A stretch of 64,000 nt of DNA, taken from Stomorhina lunata (taxonomy: Eukaryota; Arthropoda; Insecta; Diptera; Rhiniidae). Shown here one piece after another: positions 1-12,169 of this stretch (its first letter is position 1; each line of letters begins with the position of its first letter). Made by a program: the position numbers and the translations under genes. The notes beneath the pieces are model-generated. The model was not told the origin of the DNA, ran no database searches, and saw nothing but the letters and a program-made list of their open reading frames with translations. The stretch lies in assembly GCA_933228675.1 (NCBI GenBank), contig OW121740.1, forward strand, positions 9,329,442-9,393,441. Direction: 5' to 3'.

Positions 1-540
1 TCAGTGACCGCAAATCTTGTAAATTACCCCTAAATAGTGTCATTTAAGAGATAATAATCCTAAATTGTAATTACTTTAATTGTTTTTGGTATTTTTGTGA
101 AAATCTTAAATAGAAATCTGAGAACATAAAACTTTTTACCTTGAATTAGAAACTAAAGACCCCAGATATCTGGTGATAAATTTTTCTGATGAGAAATAAA
201 TAAATCAGAAACTGGGGGGTCTTCAGTTTTAACATAAAAAAACCATTAAGTGTTATGAACCTGGTTCCTCAAACAAAAAGACCCCTTAGAAACTTGAACG
301 GAAGTCTAAGATCTTCGCATCGGATCGACTTGGAAATCTCAGAATTTCGACCAAGGACTTCCACTTCTGCAATATTAACAATAATATCGCAGTAACAACA
401 ACCACATCAAAAATTGTCAAAAATTCTGAAATTCCTGGTGCTGGCTTATATGGGACCTATAGGGTTAATTTGGATTGATTGACGCATATTTGTTTTAAGT
501 GAGAATTATATCTCACTGTATCCCAATTTAAAACTTTACT
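1..540. other. Unassigned AT-rich DNA with one dispersed-repeat copy
   Basis: No gene is visible. Positions about 281-410 carry a dispersed repeat that recurs at about 7,970-8,092. Both copies share GATTTCGACCAAGGACT-like and GCAGTAACAACAAC-like blocks around a small AT dyad (ATATTAACAATAATAT here). The rest is unremarkable AT-rich sequence leading into the first tandem array. Confidence 0.5.
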
Positions 541-1190
541 ACGTTAGGTATAAATATTATTTTAACTTTAAGTGAAAATTTAAATTTTTAGGTAAACAAA
601 ATAAATTTATAGGCGAAAAATGTAATTTTAAGTGGGAATTGAAGTTTTAAGTGAAAATTTAAGTTTCTAGTAAAAATTTAAATTTCTGTTGAAAACATAA
701 ATTTTTACTGAAAACATAAATTTTTAGTAAGTTTTTAGTAATATTGGTGAAAATTTAAATTTTTAGTATAAATAAAAATTTTTGAATTTTTGGTAAATTT
801 TTAGTAAAAATTTGAATTTTTAGTAAAAATTTGAATTTTTAGTAAAAATTTGAATTTTCAGTAAAAATTTGAATTTTTAGTAAAAATTTGAATTTTTAGT
901 AAAAATTTGAATTTTTACTAAAAATTTGAATTTTTAGTAAAAATTTGAATTTTTAGTAAAAATTTGAATTTTTAGTAAAAATTTGAATTTTTAGTAAAAA
1001 TTTGAATTTTTAGTGAAAATTTGAATTTTTAGTAAAAATTTGAATTTTTAGTAAAAATTTAAATTTTTAGTAAAAATTTAAATTTTTACTAAAAATTTAC
1101 CAAAAATTTTAATTTATACTAAAAATTTAAAATTCTTGCTAAAATTAAAATTTTTGTTGAAAATTTGAATTTTTAGTAAAATTTTAAATT
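541..1190. repeat. 18-bp AT-rich minisatellite
   Basis: The core (about 790-1,090) is a tandem repeat of the 18-mer AGTAAAAATTTGAATTTT with few changes. The edges decay into variants such as GTGAAAATTTAAATTTTT. The unit has nested A- and T-tracts and no plausible coding content. It merges on the right with a longer-period repeat that reuses the same motifs. Confidence 0.85.
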
Positions 1191-2530
1191 TAAGTTTATA
1201 GAAAAGATTTCGTAGTAAAAATTTTTCTGAAGAATAATCGAAAAATTTACAATTGAAAAAATTTTATTAAAATTTTTTTTTAATAAAAAAAAAAATTTTA
1301 ACAACTCATCAAAAATTTAACACCGATTTTTCTATAGAAAATTATGCTTAGGAAAAACTTTTATACAGAAAATGTTTCTATAGAAAAAAATTTGATATAG
1401 AAAATTTTTCTATAGAAAACATTTTTTAGTAAAAATTTTAATTTTTGGTAAAAATTTAATTTTTAGTAAAAATTTTAGTTTTAAATAAAAATTTATTTTT
1501 TGGTGAAAATTTAAATTTTTAGTGAAAATTTAAATTTTTAGTGAAAATTTAAATTTAATATGAAAATTCAAATTTTTGTCGAAATTTTAAATTTAAGTTT
1601 ATAGAAAAGATTTCGTATTAAAAATTTTTCAAAAAATGTTCTATTGAATAAATTTTAAATCAAAATTTTATTAAAAAATTTTTGATTAAATTTTTTTTTT
1701 AACCAAAAAAAAAAAAAAAAAAAAATTTAAAAAACTCATCAAAAATTTAACACCGATTTTTCTATAGAAAATTATACTAAGGCAAAATTTTTATACAGAA
1801 GATGCTTCTATAGAAAAAAATTTGATATAGAAAATTTTTCTATAGAAAACATTTTTTTAGTAAAAATTTAATTTTTAGTAAAAATTTTAGTTTCAAATAA
1901 AAATTAATTTTTTTGGTGAAAATTAAAATTTTTAGTGAAAATTTAAATTTAATGTGAAAATTCAAATTTTTGGCGAAATTTTAAATTTAAGTTTATAGAA
2001 AAGATTTCGTATTAAAAATTTTTCAAAAAATGGTCTATTGAAAAAATTTTAAATCAAAATTTTATTAAAAAATTTTTGATTAAAATTTTTTTTAATCAAA
2101 AAAAAAAAAAAAAATTTTAAAAACTCATCAAAAATTTAACACCGATTTTTCTATAGAAAATTATACTAAGGCAAAATTTTTATACAGAAGATGCTTCTAT
2201 AGAAAAAAATTTGATATAGAAAATTTTTCTATAGAAAACATTTTTTTAGTAAAAATTTAATTTTTAGTAAAAATTTTAGTTTTAAATAAAAATTTATTTT
2301 TTTGGTGAAAATTAAAATTTTTAGTGAAAATTTAAATTTAATGTGAAAATTCAAATTTTTGGCGAAATTTTAAATTTAAGTTTATAGAAAAGATTTCGTA
2401 TTAAACATTTTTCAAAAAATGGTCTATTGAAAAAATTTTAAATCAAAATTTTATTAAAAAATTTTTGATTAAAATTTTTTTTTAATCAAAAATAAAAAAA
2501 AAATTTAAAACTCATCAAAAATTTAACACC
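1191..2530. repeat. About 390-400-bp higher-order repeat, roughly 3.5 copies
   Basis: The landmark AAGTTTATAGAAAAGATTTC occurs at about 1,192, 1,595, 1,989 and 2,378, giving spacings of about 403, 394 and 389 bp. Each copy then has a poly-T/poly-A stretch, an ACTCATCAAAAATTTAACACC block, TTTTTCTATAGAAAA dyads and AGTAAAAATTTAA units. The fourth copy is partial and runs into the next array. Copies 2 and 3 are the most alike, which suggests stepwise tandem duplication. Confidence 0.85.
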
Positions 2531-4370
2531 GAAAATTTTTGATAAAAAAAATGTATACCAAAATGTATATAAAATTTTTTATACAAAAAAATTTCATATA
2601 GAAAATTTTTTAGAAAAAATTTCATAACGAAAATTTTTGTATAGAAAAAATTTTTGTATAGAAAAAATTTTATATAGAAAATTTTTCTATAGAAAAAATT
2701 GCATATAAAAAATTTTTCTATAGAAAAAATTTAATATAGAAATTTTTCTACAGAAAAATTTCATAAAGAAAATTTTTCTATAGAAAAAATTTCATAATGA
2801 TAATTTTTCTATAGAAAAAATTTCATAAAGAAAATGTTTCTATAGAAAAAATTTCATAAAGAAAATTTTTCTATAGAAAAAATTTCATAAAGAAAATTTT
2901 TCTATAGAAAAAATTTTATAAAGAAAATTTTTCTATAAAAAGATTTCATAAAGAAAATTTTTCTACAGAAAAAACTTTATATAGAATTTTTTTATAGAAA
3001 AAATTTCATACAAAAAATTTTTCTATAAAAAAAATTTTATAGAGAAAATTTTTCTATAGAAAAAATTTAATAGAGAAAATTTTTCTATAAAAAAAGTTTC
3101 ATAGAGAAAATTTTTCTATAGAAAAAATTTCATATAGAAAATTTTTCTACAGAAAAAATTTCATATAGAAACTTTTTCTAGGGAAAAAATTTTATTTAGA
3201 AATTTTTTCTATAGAAAAAATTTTATATAGAAAATTTTTCTATAGAAAAAATTTCGTATTGAAAATTTTTCTATAGAAAAAATTTCGTATGGAAAATTTT
3301 TCTATAGAAAAAATTTCATATTGAAAATTTTTCTATAGAAAAAATTTCATATTGAAAATTTTTCTATAGGAAAAATTTTGTATTGAAAATTTTTCTATAG
3401 AAAAAATTTCATATTGAAAATTTTTCTATAGAAAAAATTTCATATTGAAAATTTTTCTATAGAAAAAATTTCATATTGAAAATTTTTCTATAGAAAAAAT
3501 TTCATATTGAAAATTTTTCTATAGAAAAAATTTCATATTGAAAATTTTTCTATAAAAAAATTTCATATTGAAAAGTTTTCTATAGAAAAAATTTCATATT
3601 GAAAATTTTTCTATAGGAAAAATTTTATATTGAAAATTTTTCTATAGAAAAAATTTCATATTGAAAATTTTTCTATAGAAAAAATTTCATAATTTCAAAT
3701 TTTTCTATAGAAAAAATTTCATATTGAAAATTTTTCTATAGAAAAAATTTCATATTGAAAATTTTTCTATAAAAAAATTTCATATTGAAAAGTTTTCTAT
3801 AGAAAAAATTTCATATGGAAAATTTTTCTATAGAAAAAATTTCATATTGAAAATTTTTCTATAGAAAAAATTTTATATAGAAAATTTTTCTATAGAAAAA
3901 ATTTCATATTGAAAATTTTTCTATAGAAAAAATTTCATATTGAAAATTTTTCTATAGAAAAAATTTCATATGGAAAATTTTTCTATAGAAAAAATTTCAT
4001 ATTGAAAATTTTTCTATAGAAAAAATTTCATATTGAAGATTTTTCTATAGAAATAATTTCATATTGAAAATTTTTCTATAGAAATAATTTCATATTGAAA
4101 ATTGTTCTATAGAAAAAATTTCATATTGAAAATTTTTGAACAGAAAAAATTTCATCTAGAAATTTTTTTATAGAAAAAATTTTCTAAAGAAATTTCTATA
4201 GAAAAAAATTTCATATAAAAAATTTTTCTATAGAAATTTTTTTTAAGAATAAAATTTTATATAGAAAATTTTTCTAAGGAAAAAAAATTTGGATCGAAAA
4301 TTTTTCTATAGAAATTTTTCTTTGGAAAAAAATTAAAATTTTATATAAAAAAAATTTCAAATAAAAAATT
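2531..4370. repeat. 31-bp minisatellite built on TTTTTCTATAGAAAAA
   Basis: A tandem array of about 31-bp units. Each unit contains the perfect 16-bp palindrome TTTTTCTATAGAAAAA followed by AATTTCATATTG-type sequence. Units are most regular at about 3,240-4,110. A degenerate outlier cluster lies at about 4,740-4,890. The palindrome core is shared with the 31-bp arrays at 27.0-31.7 kb and 38.8-39.9 kb. Confidence 0.88.
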
Positions 4371-5338
4371 ATTAAATAAAGAAATGATAAAATAAAGAAA
4401 TGATAAAACTGAAAAATGTTTGTGTGTTTCTGTTCGGATGATAATCTGCGCTTTATGTTGATATTTGTTGGACACAATAATAATAATTCGTATTTATTCA
4501 GTCCCTCAAATTATACATAATGTGAGGTTTTCGCTCTGTCTAGAATTAGGGATAATCCTCCTGATGAGATGGTCTAACCAACCATCGAAACGCGTCGAGG
4601 AAAGGTTTCCCCACCAACATTTTTTGGTTTTATCAAAAAACTATTTATTACAATAATAAATAATTGTAATAAATTGGGATTCTTAGTGCAATACACTACA
4701 GTAAAACTTTTTAATTAAATGTTTGATGTCCCAAATTTTGATAAACCTTTTTAAAAAAATTCTTCTATAAAAAAATTTTATATAGGAAAAATTTTGCATC
4801 GTAATTTTTCTATAGAAAAGTTTTTTATAGAAAAAGATTTATAGCCAAAGTTTTTCTATAGAAAAAAATTTGATATTCAAAGTTTTTCAAGCTCCTAATT
4901 AAATCTTAAAAACTATCAATCAAAACCATTTAAAAATTTCAATGAATTTAAAAGTTTTTATTAAAATAGTTTACACATTTATATATATCAAAAAATTAGA
5001 AACAAATTTTATCTTTAAAAAACAATTGAATTGCACTAAAACCGAAAAGACACCAATTGACAAGTTGAAAAAACATTTTATTTGTTAAAAAAAAGAAACT
5101 ACTTTAGGAAATGGTGTAGTTCTTTTTCTTTTTTGTGTGTTATTATTATTATTATTTAATTAATTTAAGTATTTTTTCATATTTCTAATGATAACAATGA
5201 ATTATTTCTTAATTTTCTTTTATATATTTAACAAGAGAGTATTTAGGTTTTTTTGTTTTGTTTCTAAATATAAAAAAAGAAATCAAGTTTTTAAGTAAAT
5301 TTAAAGAAAAAACGAAAAAATAAATGAATAAATTAAAT
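4371..5338. other. Intergenic / jagn 3' flank
   Basis: No protein gene was recognised. Positions 4,740-4,890 hold decayed copies of the neighbouring 31-bp repeat. The part nearest 5,338 is the 3'-untranslated and downstream flank of jagn, read on the minus strand. AATAAA overlaps the jagn stop codon and is probably too close to be the main poly(A) signal. ATTAAA-like sequences occur at about 5,150-5,165. Confidence 0.4.
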
Positions 5339-5470
5339 TTATTGATATTTCCTAGCGGCAGTGCGTGCCTTCCAGGCTTTAACCAAGTTATAGGAGAAAT
5401 ACAGGGTAAAACCGTGTATTTGGAAACCGACAAAGCAAAAAGCATACCATAACAAACCATAAGGAAGACC
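5339..5470 (-). CDS. jagn: jagn coding exon 3
   Basis: Begins with GGT (Gly155) after the acceptor TTTCACAG and encodes the fourth membrane segment and the basic C-terminal tail. It ends with TAA at 5,341-5,339. Intron 2 is only 62 bp, a typical short fly intron. Confidence 0.95.
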   Translation of the reverse strand, partial: GLPYGLLWYAFCFVGFQIHGFTLYFSYNLVKAWKARTAARKYQ

Positions 5471-8400
5471 CTGTGAAAGATTAGTAAATTAATTAAAATC
5501 ATATTTTTATTTGAAAATTGTAAAATACTCACCCTCCACAAAAATATATTAGTATCATCTATTTCCGATTTATCAGCCAAAGTCAAATATTCCCAAACAT
5601 CAGAGAAATAATAAATGAAACAGTACATTAAGGGCATTACGGCAAATAGACCCAATGCAATTATATACTTTTGCATATCACGTATCTTATTACTTTTAGC
5701 CGCTGATAAACCCAAAAAGGAGGTTAACAATGAGGCCAGCCATACGTATTCCCACCAGAGAGGGGCAGGCACTTCTAATTCTTCTATCTCCAGTACAAAT
5801 ATATCCAAACGATCCAATATGTCAGAGGTTAGCTTGGCTAACATTACGAAAAATAGCAGAGCATGAAAGAAAATGCAGTATTTCAGTCGTGATTTATTTA
5901 ACAAACTGAAATGATAATAAAAATGGAAATGGTGTTATTGTAGAGAATTTATAATATCATAAAATGAATAACAGAAAGAATTGGAACGAGATCTCTTAAA
6001 AGAGTTAGTACTATTTATAGCTATGATTCTAATCCAATCTAATTGAGATAGGAAATTTGGTTGTTCAACAATTTTTTTATATCTTCCTTTTGTAAGATCA
6101 GGAAAAATTTCCAACTGGAAAGAAGATTATCTCTGAAAAAGTTTAACTTTGTTACTTTCATCTGCAATTATCTAATAAGTTTTTGTAGACTGATAGATAT
6201 AATTCTGGTATTTTTGCGATCGTCTTAAATTTGTACTATATTCATGATTTTTACTTATATCTCAAAAGTACCGACTAAAAGCACATACGCAACTTTTAGC
6301 GTTGGGGGTGATACTGCTTTGAGTTTGCAAGAGTCAGGACTCTTCGCTTAATATGTAAATAGGTTGTTCTTTGATATCATATATCGGCTAGACTATCTGC
6401 GGATTTTTACAAGTATCACGGTTTTAGATAAAAAAACTGAGATCTCACTATAGATATAAAAACAGGGGGATTGAAGTGAGTCACAGCCGGTTCCCCCGGC
6501 AATTTCGTGTCAACATACTTTCTGTTGACTAAAGTTTACAAGCTGTTCACAGTCAACACAGCCGTTGATCTAGACCAGCTGAAGCCCGGTTGTAAAGGTA
6601 ATATAAATACTATAAGTTAAAGTTCAGAAGAAAGAGCTCTATACTATAACGAATTGTAGATTAATGTAATACGATAGAACTTTGCATTATCAATTTAATT
6701 ATCTCTTGAGGCTTTGGCAGTAGCAACAGCTTAAACATTTATTATTTGCAATTCAAAAAAAAAAAAAAAAAAAAATGATTTTTTATATGATGACTAAACT
6801 GGTGGTTCTGATTGGAGGTCAATCACAAGATATAGGCCCTTAATTAGATAAGTCAATATCTTCCAGAACAGAATAAAATAGGGTTAGAGGAGCTATTGAA
6901 AATTTTGATATTTGGTATTAAGAACACCGTAACCGTTGATGACCAGACATATGTTGGGAATAATAGGGTCTATACCAGACCAGAGATTGTTTCCGAACAT
7001 AGCTGTGCCATAATTTTCCACATCAAATTTATTTCGTTTAGTGCTATAAATGTGCAATCGCTGAGTTGGAGTCATCTCTATAAATGTCGTTCAAACATGC
7101 AATGGTCATACGTATGACCTACCTCAGAGCGGAGCACAACTGAATAATGTTCTCCTGTTATATTGATACTAGTGAAGCATCGGGTCTTGGGTGTAATGGA
7201 GTGCAGCTGTTGCCTAGCGTCCACAGCTACCAGGTAAGAACTGTATACAATTTTTACTTAACCTGAGTAACCTATTGAAGATGCTGTAAACAACCCGTGT
7301 GGGATTCTGGGTCATGGGTAATATAAGAGGGAGTTATCTCAGAGTCTTTCCAACGTATTTGACCTAAGAGTCTAAGATAAATGTACTTGGTAAAGTACAA
7401 AAATGCAGCGTCTGTTCAACATGTTAGTTGCGGCTGCAAGCGAACGTATATTTTGGTTTAAGCGGCTCGCTATACAAAGGTGACCCGTCTTTTTGCACTC
7501 ATCACCTTTTGACTTAGAACTCACGATGTTTTAAGCATGAAAAGAAACAACATTACAGAATATACTACGCCAAGGGGTAATCATGCGGAATCCCTCTGCT
7601 ACGGCAGCTGGCACAAGGATTTTGGAGGTGTCTAATCTATGCATAAACATCTTTTTGTTAAGGAAGTAATAATCAAGCAAATATTGAATATTCAATTTTA
7701 TGTATACGCTAATTGGATTACCATTTTTGAAAAGGGTATAGTGAAGTTATGAAAGAGCTTTGTTTAACACTAAATTGCACGTTATAGCTATTAGAGGGCG
7801 CTTTTGTACTTAATAACTTAAATACAATTTATAAATTATAGAAATTGGTGTTGCCTTAGCACAAGTTTAAAATAAGGCACAAGTGATTATGTATGATCGT
7901 TAATATATAGTAGATACGATAGTTAATATAAGTAGCAAATTGTGCTACTTCCACTGGATGAGTTTAAAAGTCCTCAGAGTTCCCACGGCAGTAAGTTCTT
8001 CGTACCGGAACGAGTAGGAAAATGACAAGATTTCGACCAAGGACTGCTATTTCTGCGATATTACCAATAATATTGCAGTTACAACAACAAATCCTCAGGA
8101 CAAAGTGAAGAAGGGTAGGCGTTACAGTTAAAAATGCGGTGTTATCATAAGGACCCTGAACACAAGCTGGGCATACGTTAAATCTGTTATTGGCGGTGGT
8201 CGACCTCTTAATGCAAAAGTAATGCGATAACCAGAAATCGCAAAGTTGGTGGCGTCTTCAAGAATGTATCTTCTTATGCTATCTTTTTAAACGCTTTTTT
8301 ACATATAGAAAGTTTTGCAAAGACTAAAACAAATAGTCTGACGATGCAATGTTCGGATGCATCAAAGCTTTTCAGCTAAACTCTGGTAGTATTTGTTTCC

Positions 8401-11171
8401 TCTTTAATAATGTGTATAATGTTAATGTGATGTCAGTCAGTTGTTGACAGTAGAGACTTTAATTTATAGTTTGACCAATTCTACCATACACACAACATAA
8501 AATTATTGGCCGTTATTCCGGGCATGTTCGTCGTTTGTGACGTTTCAGCAGGTTTTGACCACAATAGTTTGCGTTTTATCGCCAGTTATTATCGCGAGAA
8601 ATTGGTCGAATTATATAAATATATATATTGTTACTTAAATTTTGTATATTTAAATCATGTGCCGCCTAAATGTTGACTAACAAAAACTCCAAACTGTTTA
8701 GTGTTCAATATCCAAAGTGTCAGCGATGTCTCGATTAGCAAAAATGAAGTAATGCTCCTTATACCATCTATTTACAAAAAGTGAAAAAAACTTTTTGTTT
8801 ATCCAATTTATTTAAAAAATCCGACAAGAAAGCAGCACCTCCACCTATTCCAATATTACTCCTACCATTTTTGCGTATATTGTAAATAGATAAAGCCACA
8901 GACAGCGATACTTGCTTCGGAAGTTCTAAAATTTCTTTACATATTGCAACTAAATATAGCTACATCCTGCGATACACGTTTCAGAGAAGTTTCGCTACTA
9001 CCAACGGTTTCTAATTGATCCCTCTGCAAAATATTTATAGCCTTCATCACCTTAGGTGGAAATGGTATATCGGGTTTTTTGCTGATGTTTGCAACGTATA
9101 CAAATATTGGTCCTGAGACTCATCTTTTAGTATGCCCATCGACCCAGAATCACTTCCTTAGTTGTTTTAACGATGTCCATCCGGCTGGCTGACATGCCGA
9201 ATATCCATGTAAACTTGTTATCAGAGTACAGGACGTAACTTCAAAGATAATCTGATGAAATTTGTCACAGGCTCATATTTTACTTTTTGGGCAAAATCGG
9301 AACACTATTTCAGTTACCTCCTATAGAGATGCCTTCCCGAAATAGCGTTTGGCCCTTTACAACCACAAATTAAGTTGTATTTTAAAAATATTTAGCAGAA
9401 ATATTGCTTATAGTAATCTAAATCAGTGTACACAATTTTGCAGGAATCGGCCCATATTTGACCATACCTCCCATACAAGACACATTTTCAAAAGGCTTTT
9501 AAATGAACAGAAAAGCACAAAAATGCTTACAAATTTAAAGATAACTACATTTTATTACTATTTTCTATATGTTAACCGATAACCGAAATTTGTTAACAAT
9601 CGCTCCACATATCAGGCCTCTAGCAGGAAATGACATACAGGTATGTGATGGAAAACGATCGTTTTCAAATCGATCGATTTCAGATATATTTTTGAGATAA
9701 TTTTCGGTTATTTTCCCAAAAAATTCAAACCAAAAATGAAAGATAAAATATCAGTCAAAAGGATTAAAACCAAAATTTTCATTTTTTTGGGGGAAATAAC
9801 CGAAAATTAGCTAAAAAATATGTCTGAAATCGATCGATTTGAAAACGAAAAATGTCCATCACATACCTGATAAATCTATTTATATCTCAAAATTAAAAAA
9901 AAAAAAAAAAAAATGCCACATGTATGTCTCTTAAGGCCTTAAGGAAATCTTGTTAAATTTTTGGTACTTATTTGACCTTAGTAGTGAAGGGTATCATATA
10001 GTCGGTTTTGACTATACTATAGATTTTCTTACTGGTTTTAATCTGCTTTCAATTCGTAGATGCATAATAACTAGTTATATTTTAAAGGCAAGCAAACTCT
10101 TCCTCATTTAGATCTGAAGACCTTTAAGGACAATACAAATGAATTAGCTGGACTAGAATTCAGAGCACCAATCCTTTTAAAATTTTGCTTTTCTAATCTC
10201 CCAGCAACTAGCTCTGCCAAATTACCTTTGGGAATTGGCTCAGCCAATCATCACAGTCATAAATTTGTAAAAGAAAATCCATTTGTTTTAATGGGACATC
10301 CCAAAACAAATTTACATGTTTTTTAAACTTTAAAGCCACACAAAAACATCAATAAAACCCATTAGATCAGTAACCAAATCAGATGCCAAGAAAATAATAT
10401 AAGACAAGACTCCCGCAACAACAAGAGAATGCAACAAAGTGGCCAAATGTTGTCTTCTTTGCTGCTGTTCACTCTGTAATAATGAAAACATTCATAAAGT
10501 AATGTCCCAAAAGGGGCAAGTGGGGGAGCAGGAAGTGGAGGAATGATTTTGAATAGAAAAAGTATGCAAAAGTTAAAGGAAACCAACAACAACAGATCAA
10601 AAACAATACATGAAAACAAATGTAAACAAAAATTGGCAAATTATCAAAAAAGTAGCAAAAGTCAGCAGCAGAATCGGAGGCAGTAGAGAAGAGGAGCAAC
10701 ATAAAATCCCACAGACAAAGGAGAAGGGAAGGAGGGACGTAAACAACAATATATTAGAATATTATTAAATAAGCAAAAACACAAAAAAGTGGTGGAGCCC
10801 TAAAACAAAAAATAAATCAAAAGAAACAACAAATGGCTCATATTTTGAGTGAGCGTTCGTTAAAGGAAAAGATGTTCCAATGGAAAATGAGACAAAAACT
10901 GATTGAATGAATGAATAATTACTTTTGGCCGCCCCAGCAAACAATTATGCAAAACTCAAAAGACCTAAACAGAGAGACAGACATAACCATTCAAGAATTC
11001 CCGAAAATCTTAAAACAAATATTTAAAAATTAATAGATATTTTAAAAGAAACTGAAAATGTTCATATGTGTTGTATATTAACCTAATTTGATGAGGTGCA
11101 GCTACCCGTTGCCTATACTCGAAATCGTTGCCATCTGTCCCTGATACCATGGGACCTCCACGAGATGCCAT
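5339..11171 (-). CDS. jagn: Jagunal, ER multi-pass membrane protein (three coding exons)
   Basis: Joining minus-strand exons 11,171-11,083, 5,905-5,533 and 5,470-5,339 gives a 197-residue protein, the length I recall for Drosophila Jagunal. The N terminus starts MASRGGPMVSGTDGNDFE. The core includes LLNKSRLKYCIFFHALLFF and LEIEELEVPAPLWWEYVW, and the C terminus ends KAWKARTAARKYQ. Four hydrophobic segments lie at about residues 39-57, 80-98, 110-130 and 156-182. Jagunal is an endoplasmic reticulum membrane protein needed for ER reorganisation and vesicle traffic in fly oocytes; its human orthologue JAGN1 is required for neutrophil function. Introns are GT-AG: intron 1 is 5.2 kb (phase 2, splitting Ser30) and intron 2 is 62 bp (phase 0). 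The frame is intact throughout. Intron 1 holds several dispersed repeats and a MITE-like element. Confidence 0.96.
5533..5905 (-). CDS. jagn: jagn coding exon 2
   Basis: Begins after the acceptor TTTCAG (5,911-5,906) and ends at Arg154 before the donor GTGAGT at 5,532. It carries the first three membrane segments. Reading past the donor yields a non-homologous tail, which shows that splicing is needed. Confidence 0.96.
7720..7870. repeat. Dispersed repeat fragment (SINE-like family)
   Basis: GGATTACCATTTTTGAAAAG, then GGGTATAG and a segment ending GAAATTGGTGTTGCC, resembles 62,845-63,110. Its last part also resembles 55,085-55,116 of the SINE copy at 55 kb. It lies in jagn intron 1 and lacks the tRNA-related head. 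Confidence 0.5.
7970..8092. repeat. Second copy of the 281-410 dispersed repeat
   Basis: Shares GATTTCGACCAAGGACT, TTTCTGC, an AT dyad (ATATTACCAATAATAT) and GCAGTTACAACAAC with positions 340-405. It lies within jagn intron 1, and element boundaries cannot be fixed from two copies. Confidence 0.7.
8093..9084. other. jagn intron 1, unassigned
   Basis: No exon, RNA gene or clear repeat was recognised. Base composition is less AT-rich than the satellites, which would fit old transposon debris. Confidence 0.3.
9085..9480. repeat. Dispersed fly repeat of the TGTCCATCCGGCTGGCTG type
   Basis: The order of motifs (a temporary cluster around CAGAATCACTT, GATGTCCATCCGG, GAAATTTGTCACAGG, TTTTGGGCAAAATCGG, CTCCTATAGAGATGCC) resembles a non-coding dispersed repeat common in fly genomes that includes a TGTCCGTCCG-like tract and a GGGCAATATCGG-like tract. 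Family assignment is from memory of such repeats and is uncertain. Confidence 0.45.
9638..9869. mobile_element. Palindromic MITE-like element with long terminal inverted repeats
   Basis: The left end CAGGTATGTGATGGAAAACG is mirrored by a right end of TCCATCACATACCTG. Further in, TTTTCAAATCGATCGATTTC on the left mirrors GAAATCGATCGATTTGAAAA on the right, and AATTTTCGGTTATTTTCCC mirrors GGGAAATAACCGAAAATT. The arms are about 95-110 bp around a small centre, so the whole 232-bp element can fold on itself. ATA flanks both ends and may be a 3-bp target duplication. It has no coding capacity. The superfamily is not assignable with confidence. Confidence 0.8.
9985..10040. repeat. Short dispersed palindromic repeat
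   Basis: GTGAAGGGTATCATATAGTC is followed by GGTTTTGACTATACTATAG. The same pattern recurs at about 31,758-31,815 and 32,602-32,660, so it is a dispersed imperfect palindrome. Confidence 0.55.
10041..11082. other. jagn intron 1, 5' part
   Basis: Nothing coding was recognised. It is rich in short A runs and AAC/ACA triplets, as is common in fly introns near the 5' end of a gene. Confidence 0.35.
11083..11171 (-). CDS. jagn: jagn coding exon 1
   Basis: Encodes residues 1-29 and the first two bases of Ser30. The ATG at 11,171 is the first in this exon, preceded by AAAA, and the peptide after it aligns with the fly Jagunal N terminus. The donor is AG|GTTAAT at 11,082, weaker than the donor of exon 2. 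Confidence 0.93.
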
Positions 11172-11560
11172 TTTTAAACGATTTTCTTTTTAATTTTTTT
11201 CTTAGATTTTATTACTAATAATTTTTAATTTTACTTTAATAACTTTTGTAATTTTCTATTTTGTTGGTTATTTAATTTAACATTGCACTTGTTTTTTTGT
11301 TATTTTAAATAAATATTTTTTATAATATTTTTTCGTTAGATTCGTTAAAGAAAGAAAAATTAAAATAGGTTTCGTTTCGGTGGTAATAACTTTACAAAAG
11401 AAAATATTAGGAAAGAAATCACCAGCAGCAAAAAAAAACTGAATGATTAGAAGAAGAAAAGAGAAATTAAAGTTGACGTTGTCAAATTTTGTTGTTGTTT
11501 GGGGAAAGAATTAAATGAAATGTCAAATCAAAAGAAAGTCAAGAAATGGTCGATGTCTTT
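11172..11560 (-). promoter_or_regulatory. jagn 5' untranslated region and probable promoter
   Basis: This lies immediately upstream of the jagn ATG on the minus strand. The first 160 bases are T- and A-rich leader-like sequence without an in-frame coding extension. No clear TATA box plus initiator pair was found, so the start site is not fixed. The assignment rests on position only. Confidence 0.4.
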
Positions 11561-12169
11561 GCTAAGTAAGTGGCAATACTAATGATAAGTTCTGTATGGC
11601 AACTCAATAGAAACGGGGTTTCTCTTACAAAAAAAGGGTAGCCAGATTTTAGTTTAAGTTGTTGCCGGAATCGGAATTTCATTTTGCCACAGACAGCCCT
11701 AAGAAAAAAGGGGCCGCAAATTATCCAAAAATTTTAAATTACGTATTTTTATTAAAAAAAAGTTTTACAAACAAAACAAATAAATAAAATTTTTTATTCA
11801 ATTTTTTTTTAATAAAAGAAAAACTTTTTTATACTACAGTCCGAACTTTCCGTAACTTGAACTTTTCCCTAGAATTTTCTCTCTCTTATTTCGAACTAAT
11901 AAAATAGCGTCCAGGGAGTATGCACACATTTTTTATTCCTCAACCTCGAACTTCATAAATAACTCGTTCTTAAATTAAATTTTCTATCTATAACCTACCT
12001 CGAAGTTTTCTCTACTTTTACATTAGAATTCTTTCTTATTTTGTTAAATTTTATTTGCTTAAAAAGTGTCAACGCGTTTTTTTAAAGTATCTCTATAAAC
12101 GCATTTTTAAAGTGTTTTTGTCGATTGAAGAAAAATATAAATTAATTAGTAAAATTTAAGGGGATTAAG
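11561..12169. other. Intergenic, possible DNA-transposon remnant
   Basis: About 11,837-12,030 contains repeated CGAAC, TTCGAAC and AACCTCGAACTT motifs, as seen near ends of pogo/Tigger-like elements. No matching opposite terminus or target duplication was found, so this is only a suspicion. The rest is AT-rich and featureless. Confidence 0.25.

Noticed and set aside
5615..5866. 83-codon plus-strand frame
   Set aside because: It lies on the opposite strand of jagn exon 2, which has clear homology and splice sites.
6890..7250. Possible RNase H or retroelement fragment (CYIDTSEASGLGC)
   Set aside because: The resemblance rests on a few residues only, with no supporting neighbouring motif.
10362..10702. 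Minus-strand hydrophobic frames of 85 and 77 codons
   Set aside because: They overlap each other in two frames inside jagn intron 1; Phe/Leu bias comes from A-rich intronic sequence read in reverse.
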